Below, in pieces: positions 1-6,891 of a DNA stretch of 32,021 bases. The translations under genes and the position numbers were made by a program. How positions within the stretch are numbered: the stretch's first letter is position 1; each line of letters opens with the position of its first letter. The stretch comes from Patescibacteria group bacterium (GTDB lineage: Bacteria; Patescibacteriota; Patescibacteriia; UBA9934; GWF2-40-263). The stretch lies in assembly GCA_018814025.1 (NCBI GenBank), contig JAHJAM010000018.1:1-32021 (forward strand). Reading direction: 5' to 3'. The notes beneath the pieces were generated by a model. That model saw only the letters and a list, made by a program, of their open reading frames with translations. It was not told the origin of the DNA and did not search any database.

Positions 1-86
1 CGCGACTGGTCGCGCGGTTCCACGGACGCCTGGGCAATCAGCTCTGGCGGCAAATGATAATCAAATAATTTCACTGAAATAGGCAT
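1..86 (-). CDS. queA: QueA N-terminus (tRNA preQ1(34) S-adenosylmethionine ribosyltransferase-isomerase), cut by window edge
   Basis: Minus-strand reading frame from an ATG at 86-84 that runs off the left edge. Its 28 visible codons begin MPISVKLFDYHLPPELIAQA and continue VEPRDQS. This matches the usual QueA start (a D-F/Y-x-L-P-x-x-L-I-A-x-x-P-x-x-x-R pattern). QueA transfers and isomerises the ribosyl part of SAM onto preQ1 at tRNA position 34 during queuosine synthesis. Only the N-terminus is visible, so catalytic residues cannot be checked. The gene diverges from rpmE and has its own promoter; the ATG lies 12 nt after the -10 box. The alternative, an unrelated protein sharing this short motif, is less likely but possible with so few residues. 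Confidence 0.75.
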   Translation of the reverse strand, partial: MPISVKLFDYHLPPELIAQASVEPRDQS

Positions 87-98
87 AAAATCTGATTC

Positions 99-127
99 AG
101 ATTCTCATTTTTTCTGGCATCTGTCAA
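99..127 (-). promoter_or_regulatory. Promoter of queA
   Basis: On the minus strand TTGACA (127-122) is followed after 17 nt by GAATCT (104-99). The expected RNA start is about 92, only a few bases before the ATG at 86, so the transcript would be nearly leaderless. Confidence 0.55.
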
Positions 128-145
128 TCATATTAGCCTGATTTA

Positions 146-174
146 TTGACTTATTTCAGCCCAAATGTTAATCT
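146..174 (+). promoter_or_regulatory. Promoter of rpmE
   Basis: TTGACT (146-151), 17 nt, TAATCT (169-174). The RNA should start near 181. This rules out an in-frame ATG at 165 as the translation start and favours the ATG at 195. It lies back to back with the queA promoter. Confidence 0.6.
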
Positions 175-194
175 TTGCCCGTTATCAAACCCAT

Positions 195-482
195 ATGAAA
201 AAAGAAATCCATCCAGAATATTTCCCCAAAGCCCAGTTGATCTGCGCTTGCGGCGCCAAATATGAAATCGGCTCGACTCGCGAAGAAATTTCCATTGAGC
301 TTTGTTCCGCTTGCCATCCTTTTTATACTGGCAAACAAAAAATCATGGATACGGCTCGTCGCGTGGAGAAATTCCAAGAGCGCGTTGCCAAAAAAACCGA
401 TCAGACTACTGGCAAAAAAGCCAAACGCGCCAAACGCGCCACCAAGAAACAAGCGAGCGACAAGAAAGAAACCGAAAAATAG
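195..482 (+). CDS. rpmE: 50S ribosomal protein bL31
   Basis: Encodes 95 residues from MKKEIHPEYF. bL31 bridges the subunits near the central protuberance. The N-terminal part is a typical zinc-type L31: MKKxIHP start, a C-x-C pair (CAC), then C-S-A-C-H-P-F-Y-T-G-K. The last ~35 residues are a Lys/Arg/Thr-rich, probably disordered tail, making the protein longer than the usual ~70 residues. The ATG at 165 lies upstream of the -10 box, so 195 is chosen. There is no SD. A strong terminator follows, so it is a single-gene transcript ahead of prfA. Confidence 0.93.
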   Translation: MKKEIHPEYFPKAQLICACGAKYEIGSTREEISIELCSACHPFYTGKQKIMDTARRVEKFQERVAKKTDQTTGKKAKRAKRATKKQASDKKETEK

Positions 483-490
483 CTATTTAA

Positions 491-525
491 AAAAAGATGT
501 CCTGTTTCGGGCATCTTTTTGTTTT
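491..525 (+). terminator. Rho-independent terminator of rpmE
   Basis: Stem AAGATGTCC / GGGCATCTT (with G-U) around a short loop at 494-518, followed by a T-rich tail (TTTTTGTTTT). Confidence 0.8.
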
Positions 526-539
526 ATCAAATTTCCCCC

Positions 540-568
540 TTCTGCATCCCTAAAGAAAGCGGTACACT
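540..568 (+). promoter_or_regulatory. Probable promoter of prfA
   Basis: TACACT (563-568) is a reasonable -10 box, with a weak TTCTGC -35 (540-545) 17 nt upstream. The ATG of prfA (579) begins 10 nt after the -10 box, so the message would be leaderless. Confidence 0.4.
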
Positions 569-578
569 TTATAAACAT

Positions 579-1631
579 ATGGACTTACTGAAAGAAATCA
601 AAGAAAAAAATAACTTATTCAAAGAACTCGAAGCTCAATTATCTGATCCCGAGGTGCTTTCTGATCCCAAAAAAATTCGCACGATTAATGAAGCATATTC
701 CGGACTGAAAGAACTCGTCGATCTGGGACAAGCATACCAATCTGCGCTCGCCAACTTGAAAAGCGCGGAATTTGAACTCAAATCCGCTGAAGATCCGGAA
801 CTCAAAGAGTTGGCGCAGGCAGAAATTGACGATCTGCAAGCTCGATTGCCGGCTCTGGAAGAAAAAGTTAGCTTGGCTCTCATTCCCCCCGATCCTCTGG
901 ATAAGAAAAACATCATTGTGGAAATTCGGGCCGGCACCGGCGGCGATGAAGCCGCTTTATTCGCGGCTAATCTTTTTCGCATGTATACCCGCTTTGCCGA
1001 AAGACAAAATTGGAAAACGAATTTGGTTTCACAAAGCCGCAATGATGTCGGCGGTTTCAAAGAAGTGATTTTTTCCATTGCCGGCACTAATGTCTACGGC
1101 CAGCTTAAATATGAAAGCGGTGTGCATCGAGTCCAAAGGGTCCCGGAAACCGAAAAGCAAGGCCGGGTTCACACCTCAACGGCCACGGTGGCAATTTTAC
1201 CTGAGGCCGAAGAGATTGATGTGCAAATCGATCCTCAGGATTTAAAAATTGAAGCCAACACTTCCCAAGGCGCCGGCGGTCAAAGCGTTAATACCACTTA
1301 TTCGGCCATTCGCATCACCCACCTGCCCACTGGCTTGGTGGTCAATTGCCAAGACGAGCGCTCCCAACAGCAAAATAAGGAAAAAGCCTTACAAATCATC
1401 CGCGCTCGTGTTTTTGCTCTTGAACAAGAAAAAGCCCGTCAAGAATTGGAAGATGCCCGCCGCGGCCAAATCGGGACCGGCGAACGCTCGGAAAAAATCC
1501 GCACCTACAATTTCCCGCAAGATCGCATCACCGACCACAGAACCAAAGAAAATTATCATGATTTGCCCGGCATCATGGACGGCGATCTCGCGCAACTGAT
1601 TAACGATCTGAAAAAAGCGGATCGTGGATAA
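579..1631 (+). CDS. prfA: Peptide chain release factor 1
   Basis: 350-residue class I release factor, which reads UAA and UAG and triggers peptidyl-tRNA hydrolysis. The catalytic GGQ lies in [17 protein letters not shown]. The codon-reading loop is in [20 protein letters not shown], where the P-x-T tripeptide of RF1 is PET. An N-terminal coiled coil precedes the core, and length is normal. An in-frame ATG at 519 exists, but it lies in the rpmE terminator and before the likely -10 box; [10 protein letters not shown] (579) fits the family N-terminus. In many bacteria prmC, which methylates the GGQ glutamine, follows directly; here a 1.5 kb RNA gene separates them. Confidence 0.96.
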   Translation: MDLLKEIKEKNNLFKELEAQLSDPEVLSDPKKIRTINEAYSGLKELVDLGQAYQSALANLKSAEFELKSAEDPELKELAQAEIDDLQARLPALEEKVSLALIPPDPLDKKNIIVEIRAGTGGDEAALFAANLFRMYTRFAERQNWKTNLVSQSRNDVGGFKEVIFSIAGTNVYGQLKYESGVHRVQRVPETEKQGRVHTSTATVAILPEAEEIDVQIDPQDLKIEANTSQGAGGQSVNTTYSAIRITHLPTGLVVNCQDERSQQQNKEKALQIIRARVFALEQEKARQELEDARRGQIGTGERSEKIRTYNFPQDRITDHRTKENYHDLPGIMDGDLAQLINDLKKADRG

Positions 1632-1640
1632 TCAATCACA

Positions 1641-1666
1641 AAAATCCAACCTCAAGGTTGGATTTT
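1641..1666 (+). terminator. Terminator of prfA
   Basis: Perfect 11-bp stem AAAATCCAACC / GGTTGGATTTT with a TCAA loop. The T run lies in the stem's 3' arm, then GTATTTATT. The near-symmetric A/T flanks could also stop minus-strand transcription. Confidence 0.8.
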
Positions 1667-1734
1667 GTATTTATTATCCACCAAACTGTGGATAACTTTC
1701 TCTCCAAACCAAAAATTTTGCTAAGTTACGATGC

Positions 1735-1762
1735 TTGACTAAAATATTTAAGCGAGTACTAT
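1735..1762 (+). promoter_or_regulatory. Promoter of the large structured RNA
   Basis: TTGACT (1735-1740), 16 nt, TACTAT (1757-1762), predicting a start near 1769. The box pair lies between the prfA terminator and the structured region, with no start codon just downstream, unlike the gene promoters in this window. Confidence 0.65.
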
Positions 1763-1768
1763 AGACAT

Positions 1769-3250
1769 CACCCTCGCAGAGGAGAAACGGTCGATCCGTC
1801 GATCGCATCCCCCTTGTGAGCGGTCTTTCAAAAAATCACAAAGCGTCAACTTCAGAAACTTCAGAGGAATACAAAGCCTAATTCCTTCGGGAGTCTGGCC
1901 TCTTCACTCAGAAACGAAGAAGTTGATGTTTCGAAACTGATCAATTCTCTCTTGAGTCTGGTTGGGCCTCAAAACCTAACCTGACTTGTGTGTCAAAATG
2001 CACGGGCCTTCAGGATTCGGTTCGCCGGGTCTTGAACGTACCAGCACAGTGCTTGAGGAAAACCTGCCTGTCCCTACAGGAAAGGAATCCACAACTTCGG
2101 TTGTTCGCCATCCTTCGGGAAAAGCGATCAAGTAATGGAACCGCAAGGTTCGACACAAAAGAAGAATTGATTAGTATGAAAACCATTGTTCCTTCGGGAA
2201 AATGGTTGGCCAAAGCTCAGTTGAAACTACGTCAGGGTTCACCCCCTCACAAAGTCGAAGCTAAGCTGAAGCCCTTAATCACTTCGGTGATTGAGTTCAT
2301 TCGGGTGGTCAAAATGGTGGTCAATGCCTTTCGATCCTTCGATCGTCAAAGTACGTAGCGACTTCGGTCAAAACGGACTTGATCGGTTGATTGATTGGCC
2401 TCTTGGCTGAGTGAAAAGGAGCAATCCTAATCACTCTCGGTCCAACTAGTAACGGCGGCCCTACTCCTCCCTGACAGCTCATGGCGGTCACCGACCGCAC
2501 ACACCAATAAGGCGTTCGCGTCTTGCCGGTGGAGCTCGTCATAGGTTTAAAGGGTTAGGTATCGAAGGCTTGTTCCCAAAGCTGGCTTCAAAACCAGACA
2601 AAGAACATGAGACTTCGGTCCATACACCGTGAAGGTTGAAAATAGCCTAAAACAATTGGCTATTGAGTCGAGATCACTAACAGGTAACGCTGAGTACAGA
2701 TCAAAACTCCCCTACCGTCGAGATCAGTGGATCATCGGGTTACCCGAAGGATCCACTAAACGAACTTGATTACGATGCTTCGGCAGAAAATCAAGCAAAG
2801 CCTTAACCGGCTCTTTCGTTTCCCATTCGAAACATGTTCAATTTTTCTCAAAACCACAGGGAATCTTCAAAGGCGTTAAAACCCGCGGAGATGGTCAAGA
2901 GAAAAAAAGAACAATCTGGCAACAGATAACGCTTGTGTCCGGGAAAAATCCTTGACTAAATCGTCGGTTCGCAAGAACCAACTTCGCAGAAGCCTCAAAA
3001 ACTTCAGCGTTGTATTCCTTCATGGAAGCGATTTTCAAGGATGGACTTGAAACTTCGGTTGATAGTTCTCCCGGTTCGCGAGGCAGGTGTGCATCTGGTC
3101 GATGATGAAGTGGACTCATGCTCTCGGCGTCAAACGTCGAAGTACCACAGATTTGTCTCCAGATCTCACCTTGCCTTTCGAAAACCATCTCACTAGCCAC
3201 GGCTAGTTTATCTCTTGACCCTCTTGCTTCGGCAGAGGGTCTTTCTTTTT
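1769..3250 (+). ncRNA. Giant structured non-coding RNA, ~1.48 kb, family not recognised
   Basis: No ORF here looks protein-like: the longest in-frame runs are ~120-170 codons on opposite strands, overlap hairpins and have no family features. The plus strand holds ten C(TTCG)G motifs (cttcgg starts 1885, 2095, 2113, 2192, 2282, 2362, 2613, 2778, 3053, 3227) but only one reverse-complement CCGAAG, so structure is on the plus-strand RNA. Helices seen by eye: 1845-1853/1919-1927; 1956-1966/1975-1985; a 12-bp UUCG hairpin 2009-2036; GCAA hairpins 2138-2151, 2417-2428, 2966-2979; 2181-2207; an 8-bp UUCG hairpin 2275-2294; a three-way junction closed by 2472-2480/2532-2540 holding 2484-2498 and 2502-2531; 2641-2647/2658-2664; 2726-2733/2750-2757; 2765-2795; 3192-3207. 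I saw no RNase P, tmRNA, rRNA or group I/II intron signature. Size and style resemble ornate RNAs such as GOLLD, ROOL and OLE, but I cannot assign it to any. Confidence 0.8.
3217..3250 (+). terminator. Terminator of the large RNA
   Basis: GACCCTC-T-TGC (3217-3227), TTCG loop, GCA-GAGGGTC (3232-3241), one bulged T, then TTTCTTTTT. A strong intrinsic terminator that fixes the 3' end near 3250. The 5' ACCCTC at 1770-1775 could pair with GAGGGT of the 3' arm, so the RNA ends might compete with or close onto the terminator. Confidence 0.9.
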
Positions 3251-3274
3251 GTCTAATCGAGAAAGTGCTACAGT
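3246..3274 (+). promoter_or_regulatory. Possible promoter of prmC
   Basis: TACAGT (3269-3274) lies 8 nt before the ATG at 3283. A poor TTTTTG (3246-3251) lies 17 nt upstream, inside the T tail of the preceding terminator. Gene spacing suggests a leaderless message. Confidence 0.35.
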
Positions 3275-3282
3275 AAATTCGT

Positions 3283-4182
3283 ATGATGATTCTTGAAGCC
3301 CTGAAATGGGCCAACGAACAACTTAAAATTGATGATGGACCAGCAACTTCACCCATGCTTGATGCTGAAGTTTTGTTAGCCGCGGCTTTAGGCATGCCCA
3401 AAACCTGGTTGTTCTCACATTTTTCCTACGAGTTAAAAGGTGAGGAGGAAGAAAAATTTCAGGCTTTCATAAAACGCCGACTCAACCACGAACCAGTGGC
3501 TTACATCATTGGCTGGCATGAATTTTACGGCCGCAAATTTCGGGTCAACGCCCACACCCTGATTCCTCGTCCCGCCACGGAAACTTTAATCGATGAGGTG
3601 ATCAAGCTGACCAAAGATCACGATCCGACCAAAACTCTGTTAATCGATATCGGCACTGGCTCTGGCGCGATTGCCGTCACCTTGGCGGCGACTACCAAAA
3701 TCCCGGTTATTGCGACAGACATCAGTCAAGAAAGTTTGGAGATTGCCAAAAACAATGCCCAAGATCATCAAGTCGACGAATTGATTGATTTTCGACTCGG
3801 TGACACTTTGAAACCGATTATTAAAATCTTCACTCAACTTCAAAAAAACAAGCATGAGATTCCGGAACATATCATCTTGTGTGCCAATCTCCCCTATCTG
3901 ACCCAATATCAATGGCTATCCAGCCAGCCGGAAATTGCCAACTTTGAACCCAAAGGCGCTTTAGTGGCCGGTCAAGACGGTCTCGACGCCTATTGGCAGC
4001 TTTTTCGAGAATTGCACCAACACCGCAATTTATTCCCTCCTGATCTAATCACCCTGATCGAGATTGACCCGGAACAAGACAAACGCATTCAAAGTGTGAT
4101 TCGCCACGATTTCCCCAACAGTCAACCAGAGATTATTAAAGATCTGGAGGGTTATAACCGAATAGTAAAATCAGAGCTCTAA
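3283..4182 (+). CDS. prmC: Release factor glutamine methyltransferase PrmC (HemK family)
   Basis: 299-residue SAM-dependent methyltransferase that methylates the GGQ glutamine of release factors. An N-terminal helical domain (residues ~1-75) is followed by the Rossmann core. The SAM-binding loop DIGTGSG is at 122-128. The substrate motif, usually NPPY, reads NLPY at 202-205. The preceding IPRPATE (95-100) differs from the common IPRPxTE by Ala. There is no SD; ATGs at 3283 and 3286 are both possible. It sits on the same strand as prfA, its expected substrate gene, but downstream of the large RNA. Confidence 0.93.
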   Translation: MMILEALKWANEQLKIDDGPATSPMLDAEVLLAAALGMPKTWLFSHFSYELKGEEEEKFQAFIKRRLNHEPVAYIIGWHEFYGRKFRVNAHTLIPRPATETLIDEVIKLTKDHDPTKTLLIDIGTGSGAIAVTLAATTKIPVIATDISQESLEIAKNNAQDHQVDELIDFRLGDTLKPIIKIFTQLQKNKHEIPEHIILCANLPYLTQYQWLSSQPEIANFEPKGALVAGQDGLDAYWQLFRELHQHRNLFPPDLITLIEIDPEQDKRIQSVIRHDFPNSQPEIIKDLEGYNRIVKSEL

Positions 4183-4194
4183 AAGCTCTGATTT
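4168..4194 (+). terminator. Terminator-like hairpin at the end of prmC
   Basis: Stem AAATCAGAGCT (4168-4178) / AGCTCTGATTT (4184-4194), with the stop codon TAA in the loop. The T tail is short (TTTGCCTT), and its TTGCCT doubles as the -35 box of upp. Confidence 0.6.
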
Positions 4195-4221
4195 GCCTTA
4201 TCGATCTTTTTCGTTTAGTAT
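4193..4221 (+). promoter_or_regulatory. Promoter of upp
   Basis: TTGCCT (4193-4198), 17 nt, TAGTAT (4216-4221). It leaves a leader of roughly 28 nt that holds a full SD. Confidence 0.6.
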
Positions 4222-4255
4222 CCCTGCAGGCCTTTAGAACATTCAGGAGGTAATC

Positions 4256-4924
4256 GTGAGTCTCTCTCCGTTTCGTGACTACTCCAATGTCTTTGTGGTC
4301 GACCATCCGCTGGTTCAGGTCTACCTATCTGAAATCCGAGACCGGAACGCGGAGAAATCGCGCTTCCAGAAAGTCACCCGCAAACTGACCAGCTTCCTGG
4401 TCGACCGGGTCACAGCCGACCTGGAGATTGAAGGCGGTTTCACGGTGGAGACTCCGCTTGACGTCCAGGCTCCGGCCTTCCGGCTCAAGGGTCGGGTGGC
4501 CATGGTGCCGATCCTGCGCGCGGCTCTGCGCATGATGGAAGCGGCCGAAGATCTGCTGCCGCGCGACACGCCGATTTGGTTCTATGGAGCCAAGCGCGAC
4601 GAGCACACGTTTCGCGCTGACCGCTACTACGATGATCACATCCCCAACCCCATCCCCAATGACTTTCAGATGGTCATTGTGGCTGACCCCATGCTCGCTA
4701 CCGGTGGCACAGCCGGTGACGCCTGCACTTTCTTCAAGGAGCGCGGAGCCAAGCGTTTGGCCTACATCGGCCTGATCGCCGCGCCCGAAGGCATCAAGCA
4801 CATGCAGGAACGGCACCCGGACGTATCCGTCTACGTCTGCGCCGTGGATGAGTGCCTGAATGACCGGGCCTACATCGTACCCGGACTAGGCGACGCCGGC
4901 GACCGCGGCTTCAATACCGACTAA
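4256..4924 (+). CDS. upp: Uracil phosphoribosyltransferase
   Basis: 222 residues. Converts uracil and PRPP to UMP (pyrimidine salvage). N-terminal VVDHPLVQVYLSEIRD and TADLEIE match the UPRT start. The PRPP loop is VADPMLATGGTAGDA, and the C-terminus GLGDAGDRGFNTD carries the conserved GDxGxRxF-x-T pattern. It starts with GTG at 4256, with a perfect AGGAGG (4245-4250) 5 nt upstream, unusual in this window where most genes lack an SD. The sequence is visibly richer in G/C third positions than prmC, which may mean recent transfer. It has its own promoter and terminator. Confidence 0.95.
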   Translation: MSLSPFRDYSNVFVVDHPLVQVYLSEIRDRNAEKSRFQKVTRKLTSFLVDRVTADLEIEGGFTVETPLDVQAPAFRLKGRVAMVPILRAALRMMEAAEDLLPRDTPIWFYGAKRDEHTFRADRYYDDHIPNPIPNDFQMVIVADPMLATGGTAGDACTFFKERGAKRLAYIGLIAAPEGIKHMQERHPDVSVYVCAVDECLNDRAYIVPGLGDAGDRGFNTD

Positions 4925-4939
4925 AGGATCGAGTCTCTC

Positions 4940-4968
4940 AAACCGTACTCCTTCAAGTGCGGTTTTTT
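4940..4968 (+). terminator. Terminator of upp
   Basis: AAACCGTAC / GTGCGGTTT stem with one G-U pair (4940-4948, 4957-4965) followed by a T run. Confidence 0.8.
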
Positions 4969-4974
4969 GGTACC

Positions 4975-5001
4975 AAAAAACCGCCTCGTCGGGCGGTCTT
5001 T
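4975..5001 (-). terminator. Terminator of the DUF3048 gene
   Basis: ACCGCC / GGCGGT stem around 4979-4997 with A6 on the left. On the minus strand it reads as a stem followed by TTTTTT, just after the stop codon of the gene at 5002. Confidence 0.75.
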
Positions 5002-6090
5002 TTATTTGCTGAACTCAAGTTTGTCGTATCCATCAATCACCTCAATCCAGGTCGTACCCGGATTCAATTTAATTTCCTGGCCATCCAAAGTAATAAATCG
5101 CAAACGCTGGCTAGCGGACGGCTTAACCCATTTTCCCTCAATCACCTTGCCGTCTCGGAAAACATAAGCGTCGCCTCGGCCCGTGGTTCGGATCTCCTTG
5201 CGCCCTACCCCATCGATCACTTCTACATCAGTAATCATCACCGCGATGTTATTGGCCCAAATATCTTCATCAGTTTCGGTCTGAAAAGCATAATTGCCCT
5301 GCCAGCGCTGATACTTTTGCGCTTCAGCATCAAAAACCCATTTGGCGGTATAGGTGCTGCCGGAGGTGAATTGAATTATTGGATCAGCCGTTTCCCAATT
5401 GCTGATATCTTCTGATTCATCAGCAAATTCCCAAACACCGTAAACCAATTCCTGATTGCGCTCTTCGGCTTGGGTTTTCTCCAAAGCCTTACCTAACAAC
5501 TCAGTCGAGGTATAAACATTATGCGGGGCATAGCGTGTGTCATTATCGCGCCAAAATGACTGACCGTTCCAAAACTGATTCAAATCAAATGTTCCGTTAT
5601 TATCAATCAGCTCCAAGGCTTGATTTGATCCGCCCACGTGCACATACATGGCATCCAGTTCATTCGCCCAATCCACAAAATACGGCCGAGCTGAACGCAC
5701 CGGTCCAATTTTATCCACTTCTTGACCTTGATAAAAAAACGCTTCCAAACGCGGAATACCAGCCTCAACCGGCGCTTCTATGACTAAAAAGGCTTGATTG
5801 ATGCCGGCTTGAGGCCAAGCATCGGCCGAATGGTCAATCATGACAGCGTAAACTTGGGGTAAATCTTCTCGTTCCATCGTTGGCAAGCCGGTTAAGGGAT
5901 GGCGCCATTGTTCAGTTGGTTCATTTTGTTCGGATGATGGTTGATCAGGCACCTCCGATTTCGGAAAAAGCACGCCGCGGAATGCATACCCGCCAAGCAA
6001 GAGTGCCAAAACAAGCGCCCCAAATAGAACGCTTGTCAGGATCATCCGTTCTTTCATCCCATTGATGATTTTTTTAATTTTATTTTTCAT
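5002..6090 (-). CDS. DUF3048 family membrane-anchored extracytoplasmic protein (YerB-like)
   Basis: 362 residues from MKNKIKKIINGMKERM. One N-terminal membrane segment (about residues 17-36, ILTSVLFGALVLALLLGGYAF) anchors an exported domain. The features HPLTGLP, YAVMIDHSADAWPQAGINQA, IPRLEAFFYQ, KIGPVRSARPYFVDWANELDA, HVGGSNQAL and the C-terminal GRGDAYVFRDGKVIEGKW with ITLDGQEIKLNPGTTWIEVI match the DUF3048 N and C domains of B. subtilis YerB. Molecular function is unknown. No lipobox cysteine is seen. A longer frame reaches back to 6243 but overlaps rplY; the ATG at 6090 lies 7 nt after the rplY stop, fitting an operon. Confidence 0.85.
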   Translation of the reverse strand: MKNKIKKIINGMKERMILTSVLFGALVLALLLGGYAFRGVLFPKSEVPDQPSSEQNEPTEQWRHPLTGLPTMEREDLPQVYAVMIDHSADAWPQAGINQAFLVIEAPVEAGIPRLEAFFYQGQEVDKIGPVRSARPYFVDWANELDAMYVHVGGSNQALELIDNNGTFDLNQFWNGQSFWRDNDTRYAPHNVYTSTELLGKALEKTQAEERNQELVYGVWEFADESEDISNWETADPIIQFTSGSTYTAKWVFDAEAQKYQRWQGNYAFQTETDEDIWANNIAVMITDVEVIDGVGRKEIRTTGRGDAYVFRDGKVIEGKWVKPSASQRLRFITLDGQEIKLNPGTTWIEVIDGYDKLEFSK

Positions 6091-6097
6091 GTGTTGC

Positions 6098-6802
6098 TTA
6101 CTCAGTTTTTGCCGGCTCATCCTTCTTCTCGCCTTCTGTAGTCGAAACTTCAGCCCCCTCTTCACCTTCCTTCTTCTCGCCTTCAACTTTGACTGCACTG
6201 ACATCGGCTTCCACCGCCTTATCCAAGCTGGCCATTTCTTCATCTGAACGAGGCGGTGCCACCAAAGCTAAGGTGCTATTCGGTTCCTCTAGAACTTCAA
6301 CCCCCTCGGGAAGCACTAATTCACTAACTCGCACAGCGTCATCAAAAGTGACTAATTTACTCAAATCGATTTCAATGACTGACATCAAATCTTTTGGCAA
6401 AGCTCTGATCAGCAAAGACTCCATCGGTCGAACCAAAGTTCCACCCAAAACCTTGACGGCCGGCGCTTCGCCGATAAATTTCAGTTTTACTTCGGCTTCA
6501 ATCGGCTTATTCATGTCCACCGCTCGAAAATCAGCGTGAATGATATCCTCTCGCAACGGATCTTTTTGAATATCTTGAATCAAAACATTTAAAGTTTTTC
6601 CGCCTTCGATCTGCATTTCCACCAAAGTACTTTCTCCGGCAGTGCGAAATAATTTCGCTAAAGTGTTGTGATCCACAGCGATATTCAAAGGCGTGGTTCC
6701 GGCTCCGTAGACTACGCCCGGCACCCGGCCTTCATTACGCAAAATATAATTCTTACGTCCCTGTAATTCACGAGTTGTTGCTTGAAGTTTTGGCATTTCC
6801 AT
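6098..6802 (-). CDS. rplY: 50S ribosomal protein bL25 (Ctc/TL5 form)
   Basis: 234 residues. bL25 binds 5S rRNA. The N-terminal L25 domain (LQATTRELQGRKNYILRNEGRVPGVVYG) is followed by a TL5-like C-terminal beta domain (IEAEVKLKFIGEAPAVKVLGGTLVRPMESLLIRALPKDL...IEIDLSKL). The final ~45 residues are a Glu/Lys-rich tail. Start is ATG 6802 or 6796 (MEMPKLQ); neither has an SD. It is the first gene of a two-gene unit with the DUF3048 gene. Confidence 0.93.
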   Translation of the reverse strand: MEMPKLQATTRELQGRKNYILRNEGRVPGVVYGAGTTPLNIAVDHNTLAKLFRTAGESTLVEMQIEGGKTLNVLIQDIQKDPLREDIIHADFRAVDMNKPIEAEVKLKFIGEAPAVKVLGGTLVRPMESLLIRALPKDLMSVIEIDLSKLVTFDDAVRVSELVLPEGVEVLEEPNSTLALVAPPRSDEEMASLDKAVEADVSAVKVEGEKKEGEEGAEVSTTEGEKKDEPAKTE

Positions 6803-6832
6803 ATTCTTTTTTATGAAGTCTGAATGGTCGAT

Positions 6833-6861
6833 ATTTTGCCTTTTTAAGCGAAAATTGTCAA
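6833..6861 (-). promoter_or_regulatory. Probable promoter of rplY
   Basis: Minus-strand TTGACA (6861-6856) with an A/T-rich -10 (AAAATAT region near 6838-6832) about 17-18 nt downstream, leaving a leader of roughly 25-30 nt. Confidence 0.45.
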
Positions 6862-6891
6862 GTTTTTTACCTTATGACCCAAAAACTCAGC

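Noticed and set aside
1990-2358. A 122-codon ORF (and a 168-codon minus-strand ORF at 2895-3401) inside the large RNA
   Set aside because: Both translate hairpin arms and tetraloops, have no family features or ribosome-binding sites, and lie between an RNA-type promoter and terminator.
1769-3250. Group I/II intron, RNase P RNA, tmRNA or rRNA fragment
   Set aside because: I looked for the domain V AGC/GUUC hairpin and GUGYG start, RNase P conserved blocks, a tRNA-like tmRNA end and rRNA blocks. Only a short AACGGCGGCC resembles 23S rRNA, which is too little.
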